Shown here: positions 1 to 6,057 of the stretch, piece after piece
Layout: every line of letters starts with the position of its first letter
Numbering within the stretch: the first letter of the stretch is position 1
Origin: an uncultured Coriobacteriales bacterium
GTDB taxonomy: Bacteria > Actinomycetota > Coriobacteriia > Coriobacteriales > Eggerthellaceae
Direction of reading: 5' to 3'
Length of the DNA: 12,022 nucleotides
Assembly (NCBI GenBank): GCA_946892075.1
Contig: CAMPNZ010000045.1
Location: forward strand, 1 to 12,022
Position numbers and translations under genes: made by a program
The notes under the pieces: generated by a model
What the model was told of the DNA's origin: nothing
The model's input: the letters and a program-made list of their open reading frames with translations, nothing else
Database searches by the model: none

Positions 1-2
1 AG

Positions 3-422
3 AAAACGGATGACGGCGCGGGTTCTGGTGGCGGCTATTGGTACCCGAAGGATGGTCGCTACAATCACGAGCCGGAGCGCAGCATTGTGCGTGAAGTTCC
101 AGGTAGCAAAGGGGGCGACCAGCTTGTTCCTGCTTCTGATCAGGCTCCTGCTGATGCGCAACCCAACGCGCGCCCTGCGTTCGATAACGGTATAGGGTCT
201 GATAACGATGAGCTTCCTGGCATCTGCTCCACTGCGAGCACGTCCGACAAGGGCTGCTATTACGCGGGGCAACGCGCGCCGCGGCATGCAAAAGAGTCAC
301 TGCCAAAAACAAGCGATGTTCCTTCGCGTCCATTGCTAGAATTAGTGGCTGGCTCGGGGATTGCACTTATTGGAACAGCGTTCATTGCGAAGCGAAAGAA
401 GAAGAACAAGCATACGAAGTAG
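3..422 (+). CDS. C-terminal part of a sortase-anchored surface protein (5' end outside window)
   Basis: The frame is open from the left edge to a TAG at 420-422, so this is the last ~139 residues of a longer protein. The end is a classic cell-wall sorting signal. It has an LPKTS pentapeptide (codons 300-314), about 20 hydrophobic residues (LLELVAGSGIALIGTAFIA), and a basic tail KRKKKNKHTK at the stop. By family knowledge, a sortase would cleave this signal and link the protein to peptidoglycan. The preceding segment is Gly-, Asp-, Ala- and Pro-rich, probably a flexible wall-spanning stalk. It contains two Cys ten residues apart (GICS and KGCY) that could form a disulfide. The pentapeptide ends in Ser rather than the usual Gly. 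No adhesin or enzyme domain is visible in the portion present, so the function cannot be named. It converges on the tlyA end. Confidence 0.82.
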   Translation, partial: KTDDGAGSGGGYWYPKDGRYNHEPERSIVREVPGSKGGDQLVPASDQAPADAQPNARPAFDNGIGSDNDELPGICSTASTSDKGCYYAGQRAPRHAKESLPKTSDVPSRPLLELVAGSGIALIGTAFIAKRKKKNKHTK

Positions 423-486
423 TACATAACACGAAGTAGTGCAGGTAACGTCATGCATGCACAGGAACAGGTGACGCGTACCAGGT

Positions 487-521
487 AAGAGTGCGCGTGC
501 GAGGTAGCATGCAGCACTCTT
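487..521. terminator. Strong hairpin between convergent genes, possible bidirectional terminator
   Basis: AAGAGTGC at 487-494 pairs perfectly with GCACTCTT at 514-521. After one bulged base (513), six more pairs close a loop at 501-506. The hairpin lies 65 bp after the surface-protein stop and 7 bp after the tlyA stop, where a two-way terminator is expected. No clear U-tract follows on either strand, so it may act as an mRNA 3'-end stabiliser or a Rho-associated site instead of a classical intrinsic terminator. Confidence 0.4.
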
Positions 522-528
522 CGTAAGA

Positions 529-1374
529 TTATTGCAACACAGCGCGCACAAGGTATTCAATATTGCCTTTGCGCGCTCCTTTTATGGGCGACTCAACACA
601 GCCACTTACGGTAAATCCGGCCTGCTCAAGAGCCTGTTCAACCTCATGAATCGTGCGCGTGCGCACGTCGCTATCAAGCACAACGCCGCCACATGTTTCA
701 TTGTGTTTCGACTCAAATTGCGGCTTCACCAAACCGATGAACACGCTTCCTGGGTGGCCTAACTGCGCAAACACGCCCGCCAGCGACGCAAGCCCAATGA
801 AGCTTAGGTCGGCCACCATCACATCGTAGGGCGCACCCACTTCATCAGGCGAAACAGTGCGAATGTTCGTGCGTTCAAACACGCGAACGCGCGCATCGGT
901 GCGAATTTTCCACGCCAACTGCCCGTAGTTGACGTCCACACAGCTTACCTGCGCGGCGCCCGCCTGCAGCAAGCAATCGCTAAAACCGCCTGTTGACGAG
1001 CCAATATCGATGCAGCGTTTCCCCGCAACGTTTTCATGAAAAACTGTGAGAGCTTTTTCGAGTTTATAACCCCCACGCGATACATAGTTTGAGCGCGTTT
1101 TCAGCGTTATCGTGTCGCTTACGCGAACGCGCGTGGCGGGCGAAGTTGCAAAGCAGTCATTTACTTTTACTTCGCGTGCCATAATGAAACGCAGTGCTTC
1201 ATCAGGTGTTTTTGCAAGGCCGCACGCAATCATTGCCGCATCAAGACGCTGCGACGCGCCCGATGTGCGTTTGCCTGTGTGGTTCGTGGCAAGTTTGTTG
1301 GTGTGCTGGGTAGCGCATTGATTTTCATGCCTCGTATTGTGCTCCGAGTGCTGCTTTTCGCGCTTATTGTTCAC
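529..1374 (-). CDS. tlyA: TlyA family rRNA 2'-O-methyltransferase (S4 domain + FtsJ-like fold)
   Basis: By family knowledge, TlyA methylates ribose 2'-OH groups in rRNA (23S C1920, and in longer forms also 16S C1409) and affects capreomycin sensitivity. With the GTG start at 1374 it has 281 residues. An S4 RNA-binding domain lies at about 42-100. The SAM loop GSSTGGF is at 125-131, VADLSFI at 185-191, and GLVKPQFE at 214-221. K104, D189, K217 and E273 keep the 85/28/56-residue spacing I recall for the K-D-K-E tetrad of the mycobacterial enzyme. The first ~40 residues are a polar, Asn/His/Thr-rich extension. The start is uncertain. GTG 1374 overlaps the upstream gene by 11 bp and has a weak GGCGG site. 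ATG 1422 would give 297 residues but overlaps by 59 bp and has no visible ribosome site. It is the last gene of the minus-strand block; linkage to a metal importer is unusual for tlyA. Confidence 0.93.
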   Translation of the reverse strand: MNNKREKQHSEHNTRHENQCATQHTNKLATNHTGKRTSGASQRLDAAMIACGLAKTPDEALRFIMAREVKVNDCFATSPATRVRVSDTITLKTRSNYVSRGGYKLEKALTVFHENVAGKRCIDIGSSTGGFSDCLLQAGAAQVSCVDVNYGQLAWKIRTDARVRVFERTNIRTVSPDEVGAPYDVMVADLSFIGLASLAGVFAQLGHPGSVFIGLVKPQFESKHNETCGGVVLDSDVRTRTIHEVEQALEQAGFTVSGCVESPIKGARKGNIEYLVRAVLQ

Positions 1375-2158
1375 GTTTATAGCCGCCAAAGCAATAGAAT
1401 AACGGTGTGTCAGCGCGCACATCTATCACAAAATCGCTTTCCCAACAGGCAATTTCTGTGGGAATGTCCTTAAGTACATGCGCATGACAGCGCGGCATGC
1501 ATGGCGATGCGTTGTTGTTTTCATGGGCATGTCCGCATGTGGCGTTGTTGTGTTCGTGCGCATGTCCGCATGTGGCGTTGTTGTTTGATGCAGCGTCGTG
1601 GCTGTTCTCGTGGCTGCTTGCGTGGTTGTTCTGGTGGCAATCGCCCTCGCTGTCGTGTGCGCCGCACGCATGTTGAGCGCCTTTGTGCATGTGTTCTGCA
1701 TGAACAGCGTTAAGCGCGTCTTTGCTAAGCGTGTGACACACCAAAAAACGACCGCCGGGCACCAACAGGCGCTTGATAATGTCCACCAATTGGGTTTTAT
1801 CGCCCAAGTGCGGATACACATTGCACATGATAACTGCATTGAAGCGCTCAGGGGTCTTAAACGTATAAATATCTTTGTTGAGCAGCGTAAACGTTTCGTT
1901 CGCTTTCTGTTGCGCTTGTTTTAGCATTTCCGTAGAAAGGTCAAGCGCCGTAATATGGTGCGCGTGCGCTTGTATGAATGCAGAAAACATAATGCCTGTT
2001 CCACAGCCGATATCAAGCACACAACTGTCCTCCTGTATGCCTGCAAACTGGGCAAACAGCCCTGTCAGTGCGCTTGTGTGATTGTCTTTCGCATCCCACG
2101 TGGCAGCTTTCTCGTTAAAAAATGCTGCTTGTTCATTGTTGTTAAAGATATCAGACAT
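1364..2158 (-). CDS. Class I SAM-dependent methyltransferase with a His/Cys-rich insertion
   Basis: This 264-residue protein has a Rossmann-type methyltransferase core. Motif I is VLDIGCGTG (47-55), followed by ITALDLS (69-75), FNAVIMCNVYPHLGD (106-120) and LLVPGGRFLVCHTL (131-144). Residues 153-227 form a low-complexity insertion with 16 His and 6 Cys, rich in Asn and Ala. It includes two 11-residue repeats around CGHAHE and ends in CMPRCHAH. The domain resumes with DIPTEIACWESDFVIDVR. The insertion resembles metal-binding segments of metallochaperones. The start ATG 2158 is preceded by AAGGAAG at a good distance; an upstream ATG at 2218 lacks such a site. The gene lies 82 bp after the ABC ATPase gene and overlaps tlyA. 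The substrate is unknown. I infer a role tied to the transported metal, metallophore or corrinoid, but an unrelated housekeeping role is possible. Confidence 0.85.
   Translation of the reverse strand: MSDIFNNNEQAAFFNEKAATWDAKDNHTSALTGLFAQFAGIQEDSCVLDIGCGTGIMFSAFIQAHAHHITALDLSTEMLKQAQQKANETFTLLNKDIYTFKTPERFNAVIMCNVYPHLGDKTQLVDIIKRLLVPGGRFLVCHTLSKDALNAVHAEHMHKGAQHACGAHDSEGDCHQNNHASSHENSHDAASNNNATCGHAHEHNNATCGHAHENNNASPCMPRCHAHVLKDIPTEIACWESDFVIDVRADTPLFYCFGGYKREQ
1511..1576 (-). repeat. Two 33-bp tandem repeats coding for the His/Cys-rich segment
   Basis: Copies at 1511-1543 and 1544-1576 share the ends GTTGTTGT and GCATGTCCGCATGTGGC and differ at a few middle positions. A partial third copy follows (1577-1586). 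Read on the minus strand, each encodes 11 residues of the pattern ATCGHAHE plus three Asn/His residues. Being a multiple of three, copy number can change without a frameshift, so the length of the metal-binding-like segment may vary between strains. Confidence 0.85.
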
Positions 2159-2240
2159 ACTACACTTCCTTTTGTTCCTGTTGTTCCTGTTGTCGATAGA
2201 AGGGGAATAGTGCTGCACCCTGCATCATGCTTTTTTCTAG

Positions 2241-3185
2241 CTATTCACTAGGCATTACTACTGCATAGCCCTTATGATGCACAATGTCAGCATGAATGCC
2301 GTACACATCATATACCAGCTGTTCAGTAATAATGTCGCTGCCTCCGCATGCATATATTGTACCCGATTTCATAACCACAAAATGATTGCAATAGCGCAGC
2401 GCCAAGTTGATGTCGTGCATGATAGCAAGCGCGCTTGAGCCCATTTGTTTTACCTGCTCACACACCAGTTTCATAACTTCTATTTGATTGGTAATGTCAA
2501 GGTTGTTGGTGGGCTCGTCCAGCAACAGCACGTCGGTTTCTTGCACCAGCGCACGTGCAATTGCCACTTTTTGAAATTCACCGCCCGACAGCTCGTTCAG
2601 CAGGCGCGTTTGATATGCTCCCAGCGACAAGCGTTCGATAATGCGCTCCACAACTGCGTAGTCGTGCGCGCTGGGTTGAAACGTAAGGTAGGGCAAACGC
2701 CCCAGCAGCAGCGCATCGTAGACCGTAGTGGCGTTCGCCTGCGTGCGTTGCTCCACCAGCGTTAACAGCTGCGCTCGCGCCAGCCGCGACAGCTGCTTGA
2801 TTTCGTGGCCCAGAATGCTCACGCTGCCGTGTTGTGGCGAGAGCGTGTGCATGAGGCAGTTCATGAACGTCGATTTGCCCGATCCGTTCATGCCCAGCAC
2901 TGCGCTAAACATGCCAGGCTGTATTGTGAGGCTTATGTTATGCAAAATGTGCTGTTCAGCGTTGTATGCAAAACTCATATCGTTCACGAAGAACGCGGGC
3001 GCGCCTTCGCACGGTGCGATAATTTTTTTCGTATGGGTAGTTGTGCCTGAAGCGGATTTTTGCGCTTGTGGTTGTGCTTGTGGTTGCGCTTGTGGTTGTG
3101 CCTGCAGCTCACTCGGCGAACCTGTTGCCGCATTCCTTGTGTTCTTGTTGTTCTCCATGCGTGAGTGCTTCAACGTATCCATCAT
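2241..3185 (-). CDS. FecCD-type importer ABC ATP-binding protein
   Basis: This is the nucleotide-binding subunit that drives import through the permease encoded upstream. It has 314 residues. The Walker A motif GMNGSGKST is at 98-106, the Q-loop Gln at 146, the signature LSGGEFQK at 199-206, Walker B VLLLDEP at 219-225, and the switch His in MHD at 257. LGRLPYLTF near 161 is typical of FepC/BtuD-like ATPases. It is longer than the usual ~260 residues because of a polar N-terminal extension of about 60 residues with four AQPQ-like units. A good AAAGGAG site precedes two adjacent ATGs (3185 and 3182); either could be used, and the second has the more usual spacing. Only 8 bp separate it from the permease stop, so the two are surely co-transcribed. 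The substrate (iron chelate, haem, corrinoid or other metal) cannot be told from the ATPase. Confidence 0.93.
   Translation of the reverse strand: MMDTLKHSRMENNKNTRNAATGSPSELQAQPQAQPQAQPQAQKSASGTTTHTKKIIAPCEGAPAFFVNDMSFAYNAEQHILHNISLTIQPGMFSAVLGMNGSGKSTFMNCLMHTLSPQHGSVSILGHEIKQLSRLARAQLLTLVEQRTQANATTVYDALLLGRLPYLTFQPSAHDYAVVERIIERLSLGAYQTRLLNELSGGEFQKVAIARALVQETDVLLLDEPTNNLDITNQIEVMKLVCEQVKQMGSSALAIMHDINLALRYCNHFVVMKSGTIYACGGSDIITEQLVYDVYGIHADIVHHKGYAVVMPSE
3064..3099 (-). repeat. Three 12-bp tandem repeats coding for AQPQ units
   Basis: GCTTGTGGTTGY occurs three times head to tail at 3064-3075, 3076-3087 and 3088-3099 (plus-strand reading). On the minus strand it encodes the AQPQ units in the N-terminal extension of the ABC ATPase. 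The unit keeps frame, so it could expand or contract without breaking the gene. Confidence 0.85.
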
Positions 3186-3193
3186 GCACTCCT

Positions 3194-4261
3194 TTAGCGC
3201 TTCGAGCGTTTCAACAGCAGGAATATAAACAGCGGAGCGCCAATAAACGATGTAATCGAGCTAATAGGCAGTACAACCGAGGGGATGGTGTTAGCGGCAA
3301 TGAGGTCGCTTATCTGCAGCAAACACGCGCCCACTAAGGCCGAACACACAAACAAGCTGCGGTAATCGCTGCCGATAATGCGCCGCATAATATGGGGTGC
3401 CACCAGGCCGATGAAGTTAATGGTGCCGCAAAATGCGATGATAATCGACGATCCAAGCGACGCCATAATCAGCAGCGCAATTCGCGTTCGCCCCACGTTG
3501 ATGCCCAGCGCGTGCGCGCACCCTTCGCCTGCTTCCAGTGCATTGCATTTCCAGCGTTGAAAGAAGAAGAAAATGCAGCAAATGACGGCGATAATGCCCA
3601 TAAGGGCCACTTCATTATACGAAACGCGTCGTAAACTGCCGAACATCCAGAACACAACAGCGGCAACTTGTGTGTCGTCGGCAAAATATTGCACTAGCGC
3701 CGTTGAACCTGCGAACAGCGCCGATAGCGCAACTCCGCACAGCACTACGCTTTCTGCAGTCAGTTCGCGTACGCGTGACAGCACATAAATTACCACGCTC
3801 GATAGCGACGCGCCGATAAACGCACACAGTGCTGTAACGTAGGGGTTCGTGAACGTTACACCGTCGTGTGTCGTCGTACTGCCTGCTCCCAGTACAATAA
3901 TGGCAATGGAAGCGCCAAAAGCTGCTCCCTGCGCAATGCCAAGCGTGCTTGCCGACGCAAGCGGATTGCGCAGAGAACTTTGATAGGCACAGCCTGCCGC
4001 CGCCAGCGTAATACCGCCGATGATAGCGCATAATACGTGCGGCATACGAAGGCTCCATACAACCGTTTGCGCATATTCTGGAGCCTGAAACGTAAGCGCT
4101 GCCAACACCGTGGGAGCATCCAAACCCGACGAGCCACAGCCCAAGGAGAAACCGGCAAGTATCACCATGATGATTGCACTAATAACGCAGGTAATGCGCC
4201 TTTTTCGGACAATTTTTGCGTACGCGGCATTGTAGCGTGGCGTGTGCCTTATCAGTTTCAT
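3194..4261 (-). CDS. FecCD/BtuC-family ABC importer permease
   Basis: This is a membrane subunit of a type II ABC importer for iron-siderophore, haem, corrinoid or similar metal chelates, working as a dimer in the cytoplasmic membrane. At 355 residues it is near the usual ~330-350, with about ten hydrophobic segments from VISAIIMVILAGFSLGCG near the N-terminus to PLFIFLLL before the basic end KRSKR. Family landmarks include RMPHVLCAIIGGITLAAAGCAYQ, NPLASASTLGIAQGAAFGA and GTINFIGLVAPHIMRRIIG (the coupling region that contacts the ATPase). The ATG lies 5 bp after the stop of the binding-protein gene and has only a poor ribosome site, so translational coupling is likely. The next gene, the ATPase, follows after 8 bp. 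Confidence 0.94.
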   Translation of the reverse strand: MKLIRHTPRYNAAYAKIVRKRRITCVISAIIMVILAGFSLGCGSSGLDAPTVLAALTFQAPEYAQTVVWSLRMPHVLCAIIGGITLAAAGCAYQSSLRNPLASASTLGIAQGAAFGASIAIIVLGAGSTTTHDGVTFTNPYVTALCAFIGASLSSVVIYVLSRVRELTAESVVLCGVALSALFAGSTALVQYFADDTQVAAVVFWMFGSLRRVSYNEVALMGIIAVICCIFFFFQRWKCNALEAGEGCAHALGINVGRTRIALLIMASLGSSIIIAFCGTINFIGLVAPHIMRRIIGSDYRSLFVCSALVGACLLQISDLIAANTIPSVVLPISSITSFIGAPLFIFLLLKRSKR

Positions 4262-4266
4262 ACGCG

Positions 4267-5406
4267 CTACTTAAACGTAATGGTGGTAAAGTCGAAACCT
4301 TGCGCTTTTAAGTCGGCGTAATAGGCTTTTCCTAAAAGCGTCGTAAAAATTTCGTCGTATTTCTTGGGCATATCCATGTCGGCAAATTGCTTCGGATACA
4401 TCACTTTTCCGCAGAAGAACGTGTTGCAAATAGCCATTTCAACATTCGTGCCGTTAAAGTTAAAGAAAGGCTGCGTGTAAATTTTGCCTTCCTTAAACAC
4501 TTTCAGCTTGTCGAAAAACGCCTTGTGGTCGTTGTAATCTTTCTGCATAAGGTCCATGTTTGCTTTGTCGACGAACATAACATCGGGGTTCCATGTTCCA
4601 ATTTGCTCGAACGTGGTGTCAAACTCCTGCTTTTGACCCGATTCATCTGCAACATTGCGTGCATGAATTGCTTCAAATACCGGATAATGCGCGCGCGTTC
4701 CCGTAATCGACTTAGCGCCACGATAGTTCACTGCTCCAACATAGGCTTTTGGGCGTTCTGCATCGGGAATTGCCTTCGTGCGTTTGTCTAAATCGGCTTT
4801 CCAGTTCGCAATTGCGGTGGTTACTTTTTTAGCGTGTTCAGAACAGCCCAGCACATCGCCCACAATCGTAATCGACTTACTAACGCCTTCGCCAAAAATG
4901 TCGCTGTTCGAATCGACGCCTACAACAGGTATTTTCAGCTGTTCTTGCAATTTATCGCATTCAGGCTTCGTGCGGCTTGAAAGAATAACATCGGGGTGCA
5001 AGCCAAGCATTTTTTCGGTGTCAACAGCGGTATCCATACGATGATTACCATTGCTGGTTATGGGAAGCTTGTCGAACTTGTCTTTGTACGCCATTGCATA
5101 TGGGCGGTTCGGGCGGGGCTTCTTTTCTTTTTCAGTGGCCGCAACAAGTTTATCCATACCACCTGCATAAACAACAAAGCGCGCCGCAGAACCCACGGTT
5201 GCTGCTGTTTTTACTTGTGCAGGAATGGTAACACTTCTACCATATGAGTCGGTAATAGTGCGCGTTTGAGCAGTCTTTTCTTTCTGGGCGGGCTCGGGTG
5301 CTTTTTGAGCAGGCGATCCGCATCCTCCCAACAGTGAGGCGCTTAGTAGTGCTACGCACAGCGCACTTATTCCTAAAAGAAATTTCCTGCGAATTATGTT
5401 TGTCAT
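4267..5406 (-). CDS. Metal/siderophore-type ABC importer substrate-binding lipoprotein
   Basis: This is an extracellular receptor that delivers ligand to the FecCD-type permease. With the start at ATG 5406 it has 379 residues. A basic n-region (NIIRRKF) and a hydrophobic core end in the lipobox LLGGC, with Cys29 as the lipidated residue. A Pro/Ala/Lys linker follows, then the FecB/BtuF-type fold, beginning ITDSYGRSVTIP and VGSAARFVVYAGGMDKLVAA. Later comes MLGLHPDVILSS and, in the C-lobe, WNPDVMFVD. Met, His, Cys and Tyr residues occur in the C-lobe (for example CNTFFCGKVMYP), but ligand residues cannot be assigned by eye. A strong AAAGGAG site sits just before ATG 5406. The longer reading from 5493 would begin inside the probable -10 box, so it is rejected. 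It is the first gene of the operon. Confidence 0.92.
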   Translation of the reverse strand: MTNIIRRKFLLGISALCVALLSASLLGGCGSPAQKAPEPAQKEKTAQTRTITDSYGRSVTIPAQVKTAATVGSAARFVVYAGGMDKLVAATEKEKKPRPNRPYAMAYKDKFDKLPITSNGNHRMDTAVDTEKMLGLHPDVILSSRTKPECDKLQEQLKIPVVGVDSNSDIFGEGVSKSITIVGDVLGCSEHAKKVTTAIANWKADLDKRTKAIPDAERPKAYVGAVNYRGAKSITGTRAHYPVFEAIHARNVADESGQKQEFDTTFEQIGTWNPDVMFVDKANMDLMQKDYNDHKAFFDKLKVFKEGKIYTQPFFNFNGTNVEMAICNTFFCGKVMYPKQFADMDMPKKYDEIFTTLLGKAYYADLKAQGFDFTTITFK

Positions 5407-5486
5407 ACCTGCTCCTTTCGTTGAAAGCATGGGGTGGTGTGTGCGTGTGGCCAAACGGCTGTAAAGGCGCTTTAATACGCACACGA

Positions 5487-5525
5487 ATAACATTATAATA
5501 ACACTTATATAACAGTTCTATTACA
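5487..5525 (-). promoter_or_regulatory. Promoter with 11-bp-spaced TGTTAT direct repeats (transporter operon operator)
   Basis: On the minus strand TGTTAT occurs exactly three times at a strict 11-bp spacing (5509-5514, 5498-5503, 5487-5492). A one-mismatch copy TGTAAT at 5520-5525 keeps the same period. A perfect -10 box TATAAT lies at 5492-5497, within the array. No good -35 box is found 16-18 bp upstream. The predicted start near 5485 would give a leader of about 78 nt before the lipoprotein ATG. One helical turn between copies means a regulator could bind all sites on one face. A metal-responsive repressor is the obvious guess from the genes; it is an inference. The array does not resemble textbook Fur or DtxR palindromes. 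Confidence 0.6.
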
Positions 5526-5587
5526 ATACGCAGAGCTTTGTGCTGAAATTGCCGGTAGACGAGCATCGGGAACGTGAATAGTGTACC

Positions 5588-5662
5588 AATGGGAACGTAA
5601 GCGGCGCGTGGCGCGTGGCGCGTGCCAATGGGAACGGCGCGTGGCGCGTGCTAATGGGAACG
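5588..5662. repeat. GC-rich tandem repeat with AATGGGAACG cores (block 1)
   Basis: AATGGGAACG is present three times (5588-5597, 5627-5636, 5653-5662). The cores are separated by runs of the 7-mer GGCGCGT, three copies in the first spacer and two in the second. A 12-bp perfect palindrome CGTGCATGCACG follows at 5676-5687. No gene is convincing here. Blocks with the same GGGAACG/CGTTCCC and GCGTGG vocabulary occur at 8499-8597 and 9930-10019, so this looks like a dispersed family. Confidence 0.75.
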
Positions 5663-5694
5663 CTGGCGCCAAGAACGTGCATGCACGCCCGCAC

Positions 5695-5811
5695 CTAAGC
5701 CCGCAGGTGTTCTTCATCAGTCACGCCAGCTGGTTGCACCATCCGTAGCAGTTCTTTTTTGCAGGACCAACACGTGCACAGTTTCTTCAACGAATCGGGC
5801 AACAAGCACAT
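5695..5811 (-). CDS. Doubtful 38-residue reading frame with a CxCxxC motif
   Basis: ATG 5811 opens a 38-residue frame ending at TAG 5695-5697. It has a CTCWSC motif and a charged tail (GVTDEEHLRA) that reads like real protein. The frame stays open upstream of the ATG, through RPERKTQAF and on into the antisense of the tRNA. The true start, if any, could be a TTG near 5850, or this could be the remnant of a broken gene. No good ribosome site is visible, and the segment overlaps the probable tRNA promoter. It may be a small zinc-binding protein, a gene remnant, or chance. I do not recognise it. Confidence 0.18.
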   Translation of the reverse strand: MCLLPDSLKKLCTCWSCKKELLRMVQPAGVTDEEHLRA

Positions 5812-5817
5812 AAACGC

Positions 5818-5846
5818 TTGCGTTTTGCGCTCAGGTCGGGTATTAT
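5818..5846 (+). promoter_or_regulatory. Probable promoter of tRNA-Leu
   Basis: TTGCGT at 5818-5823 and TATTAT at 5841-5846 are separated by exactly 17 bp. They would start transcription near 5853, about 43 nt before the mature tRNA 5' end. This is a sigma-70-like match seen by eye; the rest of the 5700-5895 stretch shows no other clear gene on the plus strand. Confidence 0.45.
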
Positions 5847-5895
5847 TCAAACGCGTTGTTGCGCTGTTCTTAAATGTGCAACACAGGTATTTCTT

Positions 5896-5982
5896 GCGGG
5901 TGTGGCGAAATTGGCAGACGCGTACGGTTCAGGTCCGTATGAAGGCAACTTCATGAAGGTTCAAGTCCTTTCACCCGCACCA
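5896..5982 (+). tRNA. tRNA-Leu (anticodon CAG)
   Basis: The 87-nt sequence folds as a class II tRNA. The acceptor GCGGGTG (5896-5902) pairs with CACCCGC (5972-5978). The D-arm contains AATTGGCAGAC. The anticodon stem TACGG/CCGTA encloses TTCAGGT with anticodon CAG at 5930-5932. A long variable arm GAAG-GCAA-CTTC is typical of tRNA-Leu, and the T-loop TTCAAGT is closed by GAAGG/CCTTT. Discriminator A and a genome-encoded CCA end at 5982. It decodes CUG. The kinase gene starts 75 bp downstream, and no clear terminator lies between. Confidence 0.97.
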
Positions 5983-6057
5983 TTGCTTTTGGCGCCGCTA
6001 GTTTCATTTCTACGTATCGTTCCACGTATAGCTTACGCTTGGAAGTAAGGAGCTATT

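Noticed and set aside
5588..5662. CRISPR-like repeat array
   Set aside because: The repeated core is only 10 bp, the spacers are themselves made of repeated GGCGCGT units of unequal length, and no cas genes are present.
6012..6034. Terminator between tRNA-Leu and the kinase gene
   Set aside because: ACGTAT occurs twice and can form a weak 5-bp stem, but there is no GC-rich stem or U-run. Read-through into the kinase gene cannot be excluded.
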